From: Chlamydoabsidia padenii
Lineage: Eukaryota; Mucoromycota; Mucoromycetes; Mucorales; Cunninghamellaceae
Length of the DNA: 64,000 nt
Reading direction: 5' to 3'
Assembly (NCBI GenBank): GCA_025330725.1
Contig: JAIWND010000005.1
Span: forward strand, 744,001 to 808,000
Made by a program: the position numbers and the translations under genes
The notes under the pieces: generated by a model
The model's input: the letters and a program-made list of their open reading frames with translations, nothing else
Databases searched by the model: none
What the model was told of the DNA's origin: nothing
Shown here: piece by piece, positions 54,038 to 63,840 of the stretch
Position numbering within the stretch: position 1 is the first letter of the stretch
Layout: the number at the start of each line of letters is the position of its first letter

Positions 54038-56938
54038 CTAACTGGTGGTGTTTTGACAAGGTTGTGTTAAGGTGTCATCCAATGACATTTCTTCGAGTAA
54101 GTTGGCATTAACATCCTTCCGCTGGTGGAAGGCAAACCATCCTTGGCGACGTGTATCCGACCGCTTTGCCCATCTACAAACGAATAAAAAAGAGGTTAGA
54201 CTTTTTAAAAAATCTGCCATGTTCAATACTTACAATTCCACAAATCGGCCACGCTTGATTTTATCGTTGTAGGCACCTTGTGGTAATAATGTTTCAATCA
54301 TAGTAAAGACAGCAGATGGTTTGGGCTCCGTGTATTCTATTGATTGATGATAAGTATGTTATAGTGGTCATGACCATTGTTTTTTATTCCACCTACTTTC
54401 ATGTCATTACCTTCATGAATCCATTGCGATGGTGGTTGTTCAAAGTCGATGATCACATCAGGTGACCGTTGATGTCGTAAATCAATTCCATCGCCTTTTT
54501 TAAACATGAGCAAGATTTCTTTGGTGGAGCTGAAGTATGGGTAGGGTTCATTCATAGGTAGATTGTTGATAGACTTTTTAAACCACACCAGGTTTTCCAC
54601 GTATTTACAACCTAATGTGAATATAAAAAAGAAGAAAGAGGGGTCAACAATGTTTAGAGATCAAGATGTGTATATACTTACCCAAATCGGACATCATTCG
54701 GATAACATCCCCCTGAATCAATTTATGAGTCCACATAAAAATAAGCCCGGCCGACATGCGTTCTAGTACTTTCTCCAGTAGATCACTCTATAACAAACAA
54801 AACTTGGTTAGTTGCCTCCTCGTGTTGTTTTCCATACACTTACCACTTGATTCAGATTCCATTTGCATAATCCATCGTTTCGACCATCTTCAATAATATA
54901 TTCCCATGGAGGATCCACCAACAGTCCTTCGATTTGCGAGTGCTTTTCTACATCCATGTCTTCACCCTCGAGTTCATTGTTGAGTAATTCCACACAGTCC
55001 ATCATGTCATCGATTTCACGGTAGTATATCCTTCGGTCAACGTCGTTATTGTTATTGTTGTTATCGTTGTCTGATAAGGGTGTGATATGTTTGACACCAC
55101 TGTATAATTCGGGCGGTAAGCGTGTGTAGAGGATCAGTTCGTCAGGTATTTCCACTTTGGCCTTCTTGACACCTGTAAAGAATCGAGATAGTGATGCTTG
55201 TTGGTGGATTGACTTTGTTGTAGCTAGTGATTTAGCCAACTGTTCCATTGCTGGAGTTATCTTGTTTAGTTGCCTATCATCACGATTGGAATATCAAAAG
55301 AGATGAGTAAAGAAACTAGCCATTTTGTCTTTTATTCTTTCAACTTACATTTCTGTGGTTGTTAATCCTAGATGCCATTCTTGTCTTTCGATCCAAGCTT
55401 GGTGTCGTGCATCCTTGCTAGAGTGATCCCTATATACAATATTATAATAGTTAGGGTAACGACATTATGACGCAAAACAGTAAAACTATATCGATAGTAT
55501 ATTTGTTTTATTACCTGACAAACGCCTTGTATTCCTCCAAGCAAAGTTTCCAGTGATAATCATCGACCGCTTTCATGTGGACAGTTTCCGGTTCTGCTGT
55601 TTCCATTATAAAGTCCACTTCATCATCCAAAACAAGAGGTCGTTTACGTGAGCGTTGCTTTTCAATCAGGCTAGATATTTTATTGCTTCGACTTGATGTT
55701 GTACTTTTTGGTGCTTTTGGCTTGAGTATCGACTTTGGCTTTCGTACAGGAGCTGTTGATGCACTACGTGTCAAAAATAAAATAAAATAAAAAGTCAGTA
55801 CATTCTATTGATTATTTTGTTTCTATTTCTTATTACCATCCACTTCGTTTATGATACTGTTTTAGCCAGGAATCCACATTCTTTTCCAACTGTTTGACAT
55901 CTTCACGTTCCCAGTCTGGTCCCAGTTCAGAAGTAGGTATATTTGAATCATTGCCAGGAGCATCTTGTCTTTTCGTTTGCTTGAGTTTGCCATCCACGAG
56001 TTCATAGGAGGGGTCTTCAAGTTTCTTCTTTTCAACCAGTTTTCGATAATAATTCATACATTGATAGCCAACCTAAAGTAAAAGTACATAGTTTTTGGTT
56101 AGTAAACATTTAGATAGTAGTATACCATGTCATAGTGATGATTTACCCGGTGAGGAATGCTTGTACTGAATAAACCCCAAGAGGCACCTATTTTCCACCC
56201 ATTAGAAATCCATTCTTCATAGCGATCCATAAACAGTTTGTGTTCCTTCGGTGACCAAGCACCCATTTGTTGACCTTCACCAGGGGTAACAAATCGATAA
56301 TAGTAGGTTTCTGGACTCTATAATAAAACATGTTGTTAAGAGTCAATTAGTTCTTTTCTATACTGTCTTTTTAATTTTTTATTTACCAAATAGCGACTTT
56401 CCCAAGCTTTGATGCGAGAGCTTTGCCATGTTTTGACACATGCTTCAGTGAAAACGTCTTCACCAGCCATTTTGATTCTTGGACTGGGTTCAGTTGTCAG
56501 AGCCACAGTAGTAGAGTTGGACGAGGAGGCACCACTAGTAAATGTCTTGTTTAAGGAGGTGGTTTCTTCAGCAAAATCTTCATCCATGTCATCGGTTTGT
56601 GATCGTTCCGCCTTTACTTGATATACTGTTTCTTCTTCAGTCAAAGTAGTATTGCCAACAGAAAGATCGTCAAGAGATTCGTCAAACAAAGGGGTATCAT
56701 CTTGTCGATCTTCACTGTCGACTGCCATATCACTTTGACCCGCTGCTGGTTGAATCACTGACTTGACAGGGACCAGATTGCTGTTATCACTGTTGTTGGT
56801 TGATTGCGTGGTTTGGTGTTGTTTGCTGGAAGAGGATGCATTGCTGAAAGTTTTTGAAGATGGTGATGATTGGCTTGATTTCTTTTTCAGAGATAAACTA
56901 GATCGCTTGAGAATCTTTTGACTGGCATCTTGATTCAT
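54038..56938 (-). CDS. MT-A70 family adenine-N6 methyltransferase with N-terminal Myb/SANT-like domain
   Basis: Ten exons (56938-56387, 56317-56147, 56072-55837, 55763-55515, 55429-55349, 55273-54844, 54787-54682, 54611-54411, 54336-54234, 54173-54038) join to 754 residues. The N-terminus (1-180) is Ser/acidic and disordered. A Trp/Tyr-rich helical domain (about 195-260, GAWSPKEHKLFMDRYEEWIS, SIPHRVGYQCMNYYRKLVEK) looks Myb/SANT-like. A basic linker follows, then the MT-A70 domain with the catalytic DPPW at 550-553 (VDPPWEYI), SAGLIFMWTHKL, LVWFKKS and a C-terminal RWVELWAKR-like RGRFVELWAKR. The intact DPPW predicts an active enzyme using S-adenosylmethionine. RNA m6A (METTL3/4-like) and DNA 6mA (MTA1-like) are both possible. 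The DNA-binding-like domain and the known abundance of 6mA in early-diverging fungi favour DNA, by inference. Confidence 0.85.
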
Positions 56939-57019
56939 GATACAAAATAAAAGTGAAAGAGAGAGCTGGAAAAGAAATGTGGCGAATAGAAATTTTACTA
57001 GACGGGCGAGTCTGGGACG

Positions 57020-57034
57020 GGCGGGATTTAAAAA
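57020..57034 (-). promoter_or_regulatory. Recurrent promoter element, minus strand (TTTTTAAATCCCGCC)
   Basis: About 82 bp upstream of the MT-A70 ATG, same direction, with two more GGGCG-type blocks next to it (57001-57022). Confidence 0.55.
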
Positions 57035-57390
57035 TAAAAGTGAAAGAATCGCCTGCGATTAAGGTATATTGAATCTAATGATGCATTATTAATACATAAC
57101 CACACTAAAAAGTGGTAGTGTAAGTAAATACCAAGGTTTAGACAAAGACGGATGCTTGTTGAAGACTCGAGTGTCAGTGACAAACAGGGGGAGTCTACCA
57201 TTTTTGATAAATCTAATAGTTAATGATTTACTTCAAAGTTAAAATAACCATCCATGGAACTGGGATTATAATATATGATTATATATCATCAGTTATTTTT
57301 ATAAGGATGAGCATCAATAACTCAAAACACCGAGCTTCTTTTCCTCTCAATAAGGCTGAATACTGGAAGAATCGTGACATTCCGGTCAGT

Positions 57391-57404
57391 TTTTCAAACC
57401 CCGA
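57391..57404 (+). promoter_or_regulatory. Orphan copy of the recurrent element (TTTTCAAACCCCGA)
   Basis: Good match in spacer DNA; no gene recognised immediately downstream. Confidence 0.35.
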
Positions 57405-57932
57405 AGGTAGGTGGTTTGGGGTTATGGATTGCTTTAATGGGCTTTATCATATCTTTCGATTTGCATAGCGGTGTTTTCAAATAACGCACGGATCAGCTTT
57501 TTGATTCCTGCACCAAAAATTATCCTTTTGATATCCTTGAGACAGTACCAATGGGAAATATATATATATATATATATATGCTTATTAATATCTTGCTTGA
57601 TATTCCTGAAGATACATCAGTGTTGTTTAAAAAGTGAGGAAACTCATATCATTCGTAAGACTAATCTTTTACAATGCATTGTGTCCAGACAATAATGATT
57701 CAATCTGATTGGCTTAATTGAAATAAATTAAACTCCCGACCAAACTGCAGCATGAAGTAAAGAAAAGAAAAAGGTGAAGGACAAGATGGCTTTTTTGAAA
57801 GATGATGATCAGTAAGCTTATCTTTGAAATTTGACTTCATCTGGTTTTTCAAGTTGTTGTTACCACATCCATTTTTAGAGGGGAAGGGGCAGTTTTGGTG
57901 CTTGGGCAATTGAACCAATCAAAACTCCAAGA

Positions 57933-57946
57933 AGGTCAAACCCCGA
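57933..57946 (+). promoter_or_regulatory. Recurrent promoter element variant (GGTCAAACCCCGAT)
   Basis: About 200 bp before the ATG of the Gln/Gly/Tyr-rich gene, same direction, with a T/C-rich leader between. Confidence 0.4.
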
Positions 57947-58144
57947 TAAAAAAGACTATGATGTTAGATTTTTTCTTTTTTCCCCTTTCTTTTCCCTCAT
58001 CAATCCTTTTTAAAGTTGGTCTACTTTTTTGTGCCCATATATATATCTTCATTCATCTTCAAAATATATCTACTTTGATACCTCTCTTTTATTTGACTTG
58101 ATTCCCCCCCTCTCCCTTCTCCTCACTACCCAGTTTGAATTCTT

Positions 58145-59218
58145 ATGTACGGTCAACATCAACGCTCAAGGTCATTCTCCCACTTTCCCCAAGATTATTC
58201 AAACATGCAAGCACAGAATGCTGTTATGGCGCAACAACATCAGCAACAACAACAACAGCAACAACAGCAACAGCAGCAACAGCAACAGGGAGCAGCAACA
58301 GCACCGTCTTCACCGCGTGAATCAGCTTCTCAGCCTCAAACACCACATCCAAGTAATATGAACCCAATGGAACAGCAACAACAACAATCAGGTGGAGGAA
58401 TGATAGACAATCTCTTACGACGTATGAGAGATGCAGCTGGTATTACAAATGCAGGTATGGCGGCAGCAGGTTATGGTGGACCAATGATGGGCAATGTTAT
58501 GGGTGGTAATGGCAATCAGGCAGAAGAAATGATGATGCAACAACAACAGCAACAACAACAACAACAACAGCAGCAATTGATGATGATGATGGCAGCCGGT
58601 GGTGGAGGTGGTGGACCAGCCGCTGCACAAGCCGCTATGTTACAACAGCAACAAATACAAGGTATGATGCCTGGTGGTGGCATGAATCCGTACATGATGA
58701 ACGGTGCTGGTGGTTATCAACAACTTCCTGGAATGATGAATGGTGCAGCAAATTATATGAACCCTTATGCTCAACAGCAACAGATGTATGGTCAAGCGGG
58801 CCCAGGGATGTATGGTAATTCTATGTATGGCAACATGATGTATGGCGGTGGAGCGTACGGCAATTCGATGTATGGACAAAGTACACCTGGTCTATATGGT
58901 AACTCGATGTATGGCAATTCGATGTATGGCAACTCGATGTATGGGAATTCAATGTATGGTAACTCGATGTATGGGAATGGAATGACGACCCCGTATGACT
59001 ATATGGATGGTATGGGCGGTGCTGGTGGTGGTCTTGGTATGAATGGATCCTACCCTTCTTCTTATTATCGTGGAGTCGATCCTTATTCATATGCCTATGG
59101 TGGTGGTCGGTCAGGCTTTGGTATGGGCTACTCTCCTTATGACTCCTACTCGAAACGAATGTACTATCCTGAACGATCCTCGTCTGTCAAAAGTCTCTGG
59201 TCAAGAGATTACTATTAG
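58145..59218 (+). CDS. Low-complexity Gln/Met/Gly/Tyr-rich (prion-like) protein
   Basis: Intronless, 357 residues. Two polyGln runs (coding bases about 58230-58290 and 58538-58577) flank Met/Gly-rich segments. From about 58795 the unit M-Y-G-N-S repeats many times; the last copies (58895-58980) are a 15-nt tandem repeat. The C-terminus (YDSYSKRMYYPERSSSVKSL) is less repetitive. Composition is that of prion-like or phase-separating RNA-binding-protein tails, but no RNA-binding domain is present. No signal peptide or TM. Family not recognised; function unknown. Confidence 0.65.
   Translation: MYGQHQRSRSFSHFPQDYSNMQAQNAVMAQQHQQQQQQQQQQQQQQQQGAATAPSSPRESASQPQTPHPSNMNPMEQQQQQSGGGMIDNLLRRMRDAAGITNAGMAAAGYGGPMMGNVMGGNGNQAEEMMMQQQQQQQQQQQQQLMMMMAAGGGGGGPAAAQAAMLQQQQIQGMMPGGGMNPYMMNGAGGYQQLPGMMNGAANYMNPYAQQQQMYGQAGPGMYGNSMYGNMMYGGGAYGNSMYGQSTPGLYGNSMYGNSMYGNSMYGNSMYGNSMYGNGMTTPYDYMDGMGGAGGGLGMNGSYPSSYYRGVDPYSYAYGGGRSGFGMGYSPYDSYSKRMYYPERSSSVKSLWSRDYY
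58895..58980 (+). repeat. 15-nt in-frame tandem repeat (MYGNS units)
   Basis: Units such as TCGATGTATGGCAAC repeat about five to six times with synonymous third-base changes, encoding M-Y-G-N-S. Confidence 0.7.
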
Positions 59219-59626
59219 TAAGTCAATAGTATCCTATTAATATTTGTACTCTTTTATATCGCAATAAATGTATATTTTTTTATCCCATTTGGTCATTTTT
59301 CATTTTGATTCACTTTTTTTAGGTCTCACTTAAGACATCAGTAATATTTGTAAAGGTAAACATTAACATACTAGTTTTTATGAAAAGCCACTACTTCTCA
59401 TCTTGTTTATTGTGCTTACCATTTAGGAAATCGCATTATTATGCAACACCTTATCTCTCTTTATAGCAACATGGATTTGGCAACTCTTGCTGCCATCACG
59501 TCACTTTATGCACTTATGTTGCCCCCTTGTTTTTTTTTTTTTTTTTTGAATTTTATGTCTCTGGGGTGACCTGGACTAAAGTATCTTGTAGCATCTTGTA
59601 TGAATAGATGGTAAGTGCTTGGAAAA
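59219..59626. other. 3' UTR and spacer
   Basis: AATAAA near 59263, a T-run at about 59531-59547; no gene seen. Confidence 0.4.
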
Positions 59627-59640
59627 TTTAAAACGCCGAC
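59627..59640 (+). promoter_or_regulatory. Recurrent promoter element variant (TTTAAAACGCCGAC)
   Basis: 88 bp before the ATG of the possible decayed gene at 59728, same direction, with T-runs between. Confidence 0.45.
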
Positions 59641-59727
59641 TAATATCAAAATCTTTTATATAGTCCCTTTTTAGGAACACGACTCTAATTTTTTTTTCTT
59701 AGGCCTGTTTGCATTAATAATGACGAA

Positions 59728-60066
59728 ATGAACAACAATGATACAAGGTGGCTTGGCGATCTTCTCCACGAACAAGAGGTAAGGAATATATATATGGGCT
59801 GGCTGACATTCCCTTTTTTGAATTGCTCTGCATGAACAAGGGGAAAAGGACCAATTATCTGATACAACTCTTTTGGACCTTACAATCATCATCATGCGGA
59901 CACTCGAAAACGATCTACAAAGGGTTTTAGCACACCAGGACTCGAAACGACATATGGCATGATTGTAGTAAAGTCAATATGGTTAATAGCAAGTTTGGCA
60001 GCAAATCTCATTAAGAAGGGCATCATGCAGGCACAGATGGCGACACCCTGGGGCTTTGGACAATAA
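59728..60066 (+). pseudogene. Possible small gene with frameshift, unknown family
   Basis: Exon 1 (59728-59778) reads MNNNDTRWLGDLLHEQE with a GTAAGG donor. Downstream, one frame reads DQLSDTTLLDLTIIIMRTLE, NDLQRVLAHQDSKR and then stops. Another frame takes over with TTYGMIVVKSIWLIASLAAN, then LIKKGIMQAQMATPWGFGQ and a stop at 60064. Both halves look protein-like, but one single-base shift near 59950 separates them. Either a recent pseudogene, a sequencing error in a real ~110-residue gene, or mis-chosen splice sites. The promoter element and 3' AATAAA (about 60134) are in place. No family recognised. Confidence 0.35.
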
Positions 60067-61459
60067 GTATAGTATATATATAGAAACAGTGTATACTTTA
60101 TAACATGATGTAGATCTTTGTTTATTGATTAATCAATAAAAATGGAAATAAAGTGATTGTTTTATAACAAAGGATTCGCACCGAGAATGTTATTAATAAC
60201 ATCAATGCATGAATGCGGGGTCCTTATAATGTTTACAGTATTATACATGTTGACTAATTGGTATAAATCACTGGCATATAATAACATCAGGTGATTTATT
60301 CAAATTGGTTGTGTCATTGCACATGCAAGTCGATTATGGTTTGTTGTGAAGGGCTCAAGCTTTTAGACTGATTGGGAATCATTGCGGAGAAAAAAAGATG
60401 CGCTAGATTAGTTGGTATTCTAAAAGGATGATGATCTTTCCCCTTTTAAACGTGCAAAGAATGAGCCACAGTTGTCGGGCTAAAAGGAGTACCCTTCCTA
60501 ACAGGGTTCAATGCAATGTTGGACAGGGAAATTTAGGAGCGTTGGCGTATGATGATAAACGACGTTGCCAAAACTTGATTTTGCTTTCCCCCTTTTACCA
60601 AAACTTTAACCAGAACATAACCTAGCTTACGTGATCTCATAAGAACTCAAATTGAACAGTTAAGGATTGTATCATGTTTGTCACAAGATGGTTCTGCTCC
60701 GTGAACCAAAAGGCATGATAATCCAAAAAGGAAATACCGGGCTTTTAATTCTACATACCGCCGATCATGGTTCTTTTTAACCCAAACCCTTGGTAGCCGT
60801 TAATCAAGACCCATTTAGTAAAAGAATAGTATAACAATACTGATTATGAAGATAAAGGTTTTGTTTCTTGGCATTTTGGGACTACCTTGCTGAATAATGG
60901 TTAGAGTAACGTCCGCTTGAAAAGTAAAGATGGTGACAATCGGGATTTGAAAATCACCAAGTTGAAAAGCAATCAAATATCATATTATACAAAGAAGCAA
61001 ATGAGTAACTGTTTTAAATCGTGTTTACTTTATTGATTAACGAGTTGTTTATGCTTTTGATTATTATCCTGCATGATGTAAAGAAGAAAGGATCGAACAT
61101 TACGGGAAGACGACCGAATCAGGTAATTTTTTCATACTCACAAATTCCGACGGTAATGCAGAAAAGCTTAAAATTAGTAGTGCCAAGGGGTGGAAGAATG
61201 GATTCGCCACTGTATGGTTCCAAATAAATGATAATGTGATTCATTGATTTGTGGCGTATCCAATTATTCCCATTATTGAATCTGAACTTGAGCGGAGAGA
61301 GTAGGGGGGATGTCAGAACGGCAGACTTTAACCTATTTATACATTGAAAATTCTTTGCTTTTTTTTTCTTTCCCTTTTCTTTTTTCTTTTTCTTTTGCTA
61401 TAGCACTAATATCTTTATTTGATTTATCCTACACAACTTTATGACTGCAATCATTGTAG
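60067..61459. other. Intergenic, no gene seen
   Basis: AT-rich. A minus-strand element (TTTCAAATCCCGAT) is at 60940-60953. A CT-rich leader (61355-61400) and a 10-codon upstream ORF (61441) precede the next gene. Confidence 0.4.
60940..60953 (-). promoter_or_regulatory. Orphan copy of the recurrent element, minus strand (TTTCAAATCCCGAT)
   Basis: Good match; no minus-strand gene recognised downstream. Confidence 0.35.
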
Positions 61460-62266
61460 ATGACCAATAGATGGAATAAAAAAGAAACGCGTTTGCCTGT
61501 TCACATGTCCACACTTTCAACTACCACTTCTTCTACAGGATCGTCATCATCATCATCACCACCATCATATCCACAGGCATTACTACAACAAACATCATCA
61601 TCTTCTACATCACCACAGACATCACCACCAATACCGACCATGCTTTACCACCCAATCGACTCCTATCCAACAATGTCACACCAACCGGGTCGGGTTATCC
61701 CACATGGCCCTAGTGGGAAAAAAAAGAAGGGGGCACGGTACTTTTCGGCCGAGCAAATTTATTCTCCTCAGATCTGGCATGAGCGTAATTCAGGCACAAT
61801 GGTCTCCAAGCAACGATCTCTCCCAATTAAGTGTGATGATCTTATTAAAAGGTTGGAAATGGAACTCGACTTTTTGAAGGATGAATGCTCTTCGATCAGC
61901 GTACACTTGTCAACTTCAAGGACCGCTTTTTTAAGGGACAGTACAGATGCATTTCACACCTTGAATACGTTCCAGCCAACCGCCCCCTCAGGCGTTTCCT
62001 CCCTTTCTTCCTTTTCCTCCTTTTCTTTATCATCCATGGCACCGTCATCATCACCATCAGCAATAATATCAACACCTCAAACCTTATCATCATCGCCATC
62101 ACGAGCATCATCTTCTTTACAACAACAGCCTCAAACGAAGGATGACAGGGAAAAAGAAATGCAAACGGGAATCGATGAAATTAAAGTACAAGTACGCAAC
62201 CTGGAAAAGAAGGTAGAGTCTTTGGAAAGGAAAATACGAAAACTATCCAAGAAAACTAGGCATTGA
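61460..62266 (+). CDS. Hypothetical Ser/Pro-rich protein with C-terminal coiled coil
   Basis: Intronless, 268 residues. Ser/Thr/Pro-rich low complexity (about 15-75 and 175-225) surrounds a more ordinary segment (about 85-165) containing KKKKGARYFSAEQIYSPQIW and CDDLIKRLEMELDFLKDECS. The last ~45 residues form a charged heptad-like helix (EIKVQVRNLEKKVESLERKI). This suggests a nuclear or cytosolic scaffold or dimerising protein. The family is not recognised. A short upstream ORF (61441-61470) overlaps the ATG region, and the TTGTAG just before the ATG could be a splice acceptor, so the start is uncertain. Confidence 0.55.
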   Translation: MTNRWNKKETRLPVHMSTLSTTTSSTGSSSSSSPPSYPQALLQQTSSSSTSPQTSPPIPTMLYHPIDSYPTMSHQPGRVIPHGPSGKKKKGARYFSAEQIYSPQIWHERNSGTMVSKQRSLPIKCDDLIKRLEMELDFLKDECSSISVHLSTSRTAFLRDSTDAFHTLNTFQPTAPSGVSSLSSFSSFSLSSMAPSSSPSAIISTPQTLSSSPSRASSSLQQQPQTKDDREKEMQTGIDEIKVQVRNLEKKVESLERKIRKLSKKTRH

Positions 62267-62524
62267 ATCCAACAAACAATCTAAAAGAGGTAAGCTGTCA
62301 AGTGTCAGAGTTTAATCATTCATGCAAGGTCGGGAACTAATTGGAAATCCCTTTTTCACTTTCACAGCATGATTTATGGTCCCATTAATATATACCTTAT
62401 GAAACAAAACCCTTATGCAAATTATATGAATTATGTATATTGAAATATTATCTATTGTATTTACACATCTACTTTCTTTTTATTCAACTGGTTCCCAGGG
62501 CATATGTTATTTCAGTGGGTTTGA

Positions 62525-62537
62525 GCGGGATTTAAAA
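62525..62537 (-). promoter_or_regulatory. Recurrent element, minus strand (TTTTAAATCCCGC)
   Basis: Sits just outside the left end of repeat array B. Confidence 0.4.
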
Positions 62538-62549
62538 GAGAAATACCCT

Positions 62550-63188
62550 TGCCAGCTTGATAGAGCTCTACTACCTTAATAAACAAGTGATGCTCATGAC
62601 TAAAGTGACCATGTGCATTCCTTGGCCTATTTCCAACAAAGTTTACATAATGACCAATGCACCAAGTCCACTGTATGGAGCAGTATAGCCTCAATATCGT
62701 TTTACCCTGACTTTGTAAAAAAAAAAAGTTGCAGAATGAAAACTTATTTCAAAATCCGCTTACCCTCACCGTGAATCTTGGGAGTGCTCTACTGCCTTAA
62801 TGAACAAGTGATGCTAATGACTAAAGTGACCATGTGCATTCCTTAGCTTATTTCCAACAAAGTTTACATAATGGCCACTGTACCAAGTCCACTGTATAGA
62901 GCAGTATAGCCTCAAAATCGTTTTAATCTTACTTTTGTGAAAAAAAAAAAAAAAAAAAAAGTTGCAGAATGAAAATTGACACACAAGACAAAACTTATTT
63001 CAAAACCCGCTTACACTCGCCTTGAACCTTAAGAGAGTACTACTGCCTTAATGAACAAGTGATGCTAATGACAAAAGTGACCATGTACATTCCTTAGCAA
63101 ATTTCCTACAAACTTGACATAATGGCCATTGTACCAAGTCCCTTTTATGGGGCAGTATAGCCTCAAGATCGTTTTAACCTGACTTTTG
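62550..63188 (-). repeat. Tandem repeat array B: three inverted units of the same family as array A
   Basis: Reverse-complement units of about 170 (truncated), 222 and 250 bp, ending near 62716, 62938 and 63188. They share with array A the blocks GAGCTCTACT.CCTTAAT.AACAAGTGATGCT, ATGACTAAAGTGACCATG, CATTCCTTAGC, TATTTCCAACAAA, TTTACATAATG, CCAAGTCCACTGTAT, AGCAGTATAGCCTCAA and ATCGTTTTAA. Between units lie an A-run, GTTGCAGAATGAAAA and TTATTTCAAAACCCGCTTA, the last being the promoter element. Length differences come mainly from the A-run and an ACACAAGACA insert. Confidence 0.85.
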
Positions 63189-63840
63189 TAAGTAAGAAAT
63201 CGAGGTAAAGCGGGGTGTGAACGCGAAGTGGGTTTCATGACAGAGAGATAAAAGTCAGGGTAAGTTCGGACAAAACATATACACCATAACCATTTGACGG
63301 ATAATAAAGACCCCATCTTTTTGTATCACTTATTTTTTATTGATTTGATGGACTACACCTAGACATAATTCTAAAAATCGAACGATTTTCCCAGCACTGA
63401 CCACCTCCTATCGGTGAAACATTCTTATTCATTGTTTGAATAATTGGGTCACTATCAATTTTTACACGCTATCATTTTCCCAACACTGATCGCCAACTTT
63501 TTTTCCCTTCATCCTTTATGTCTTTTTTTCCGCCCTCCTTCCTCCACTTTCAACATGGTTGGATGAATCCGTTGTCTTCTATCCGCTCTCCTTCCGCCAC
63601 TGCCAATGTGGTCAACCAGGCTGCAACGGTTATACAATCAAACAATTCATGTAGTAATGCTGGCCACTCGGTATGAATCCGCGCTATCGCTCTCTCCATT
63701 CGTTTGTCTCCACTCGGTGCCATGCTCAATTTTCCGGAAAGCTATCGTAACCCACACACACTGCACCTCAGTGGTAATTTTTAGCATTTCCATAGACAAA
63801 AGGGGCTGATCACATGTACTAACTGACTATATGATGAATA
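63189..63840. other. Spacer between repeat copies
   Basis: A 20-bp text ATTTTCCCAGCACTGA occurs with small changes at about 63383 and 63472. Otherwise CT-rich plus-strand DNA without a recognisable gene. Confidence 0.4.

Larger units (their letters stand above)
56939..58144. other. Intergenic between MT-A70 and the Gln-rich gene
   Basis: Elements at 57020 (minus), 57391 (plus) and 57933 (plus), and (AT)n at about 57559-57579. No recognised gene; short stop-bounded frames near 57223-57700 show no family features. Confidence 0.4.

Noticed and set aside
57223..57700. Two short plus-strand frames
   Set aside because: They include the (AT)n microsatellite; composition and lack of splice context argue against coding.
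61021..61227. Plus-strand 68-codon frame
   Set aside because: No promoter element, leader or family feature; looks like a chance frame.
62512..63316. Minus-strand open frames inside repeat array B
   Set aside because: Short frames such as GHYVNFVGN recur only because the DNA repeats. They are interrupted or shifted between units and lack features of a protein.
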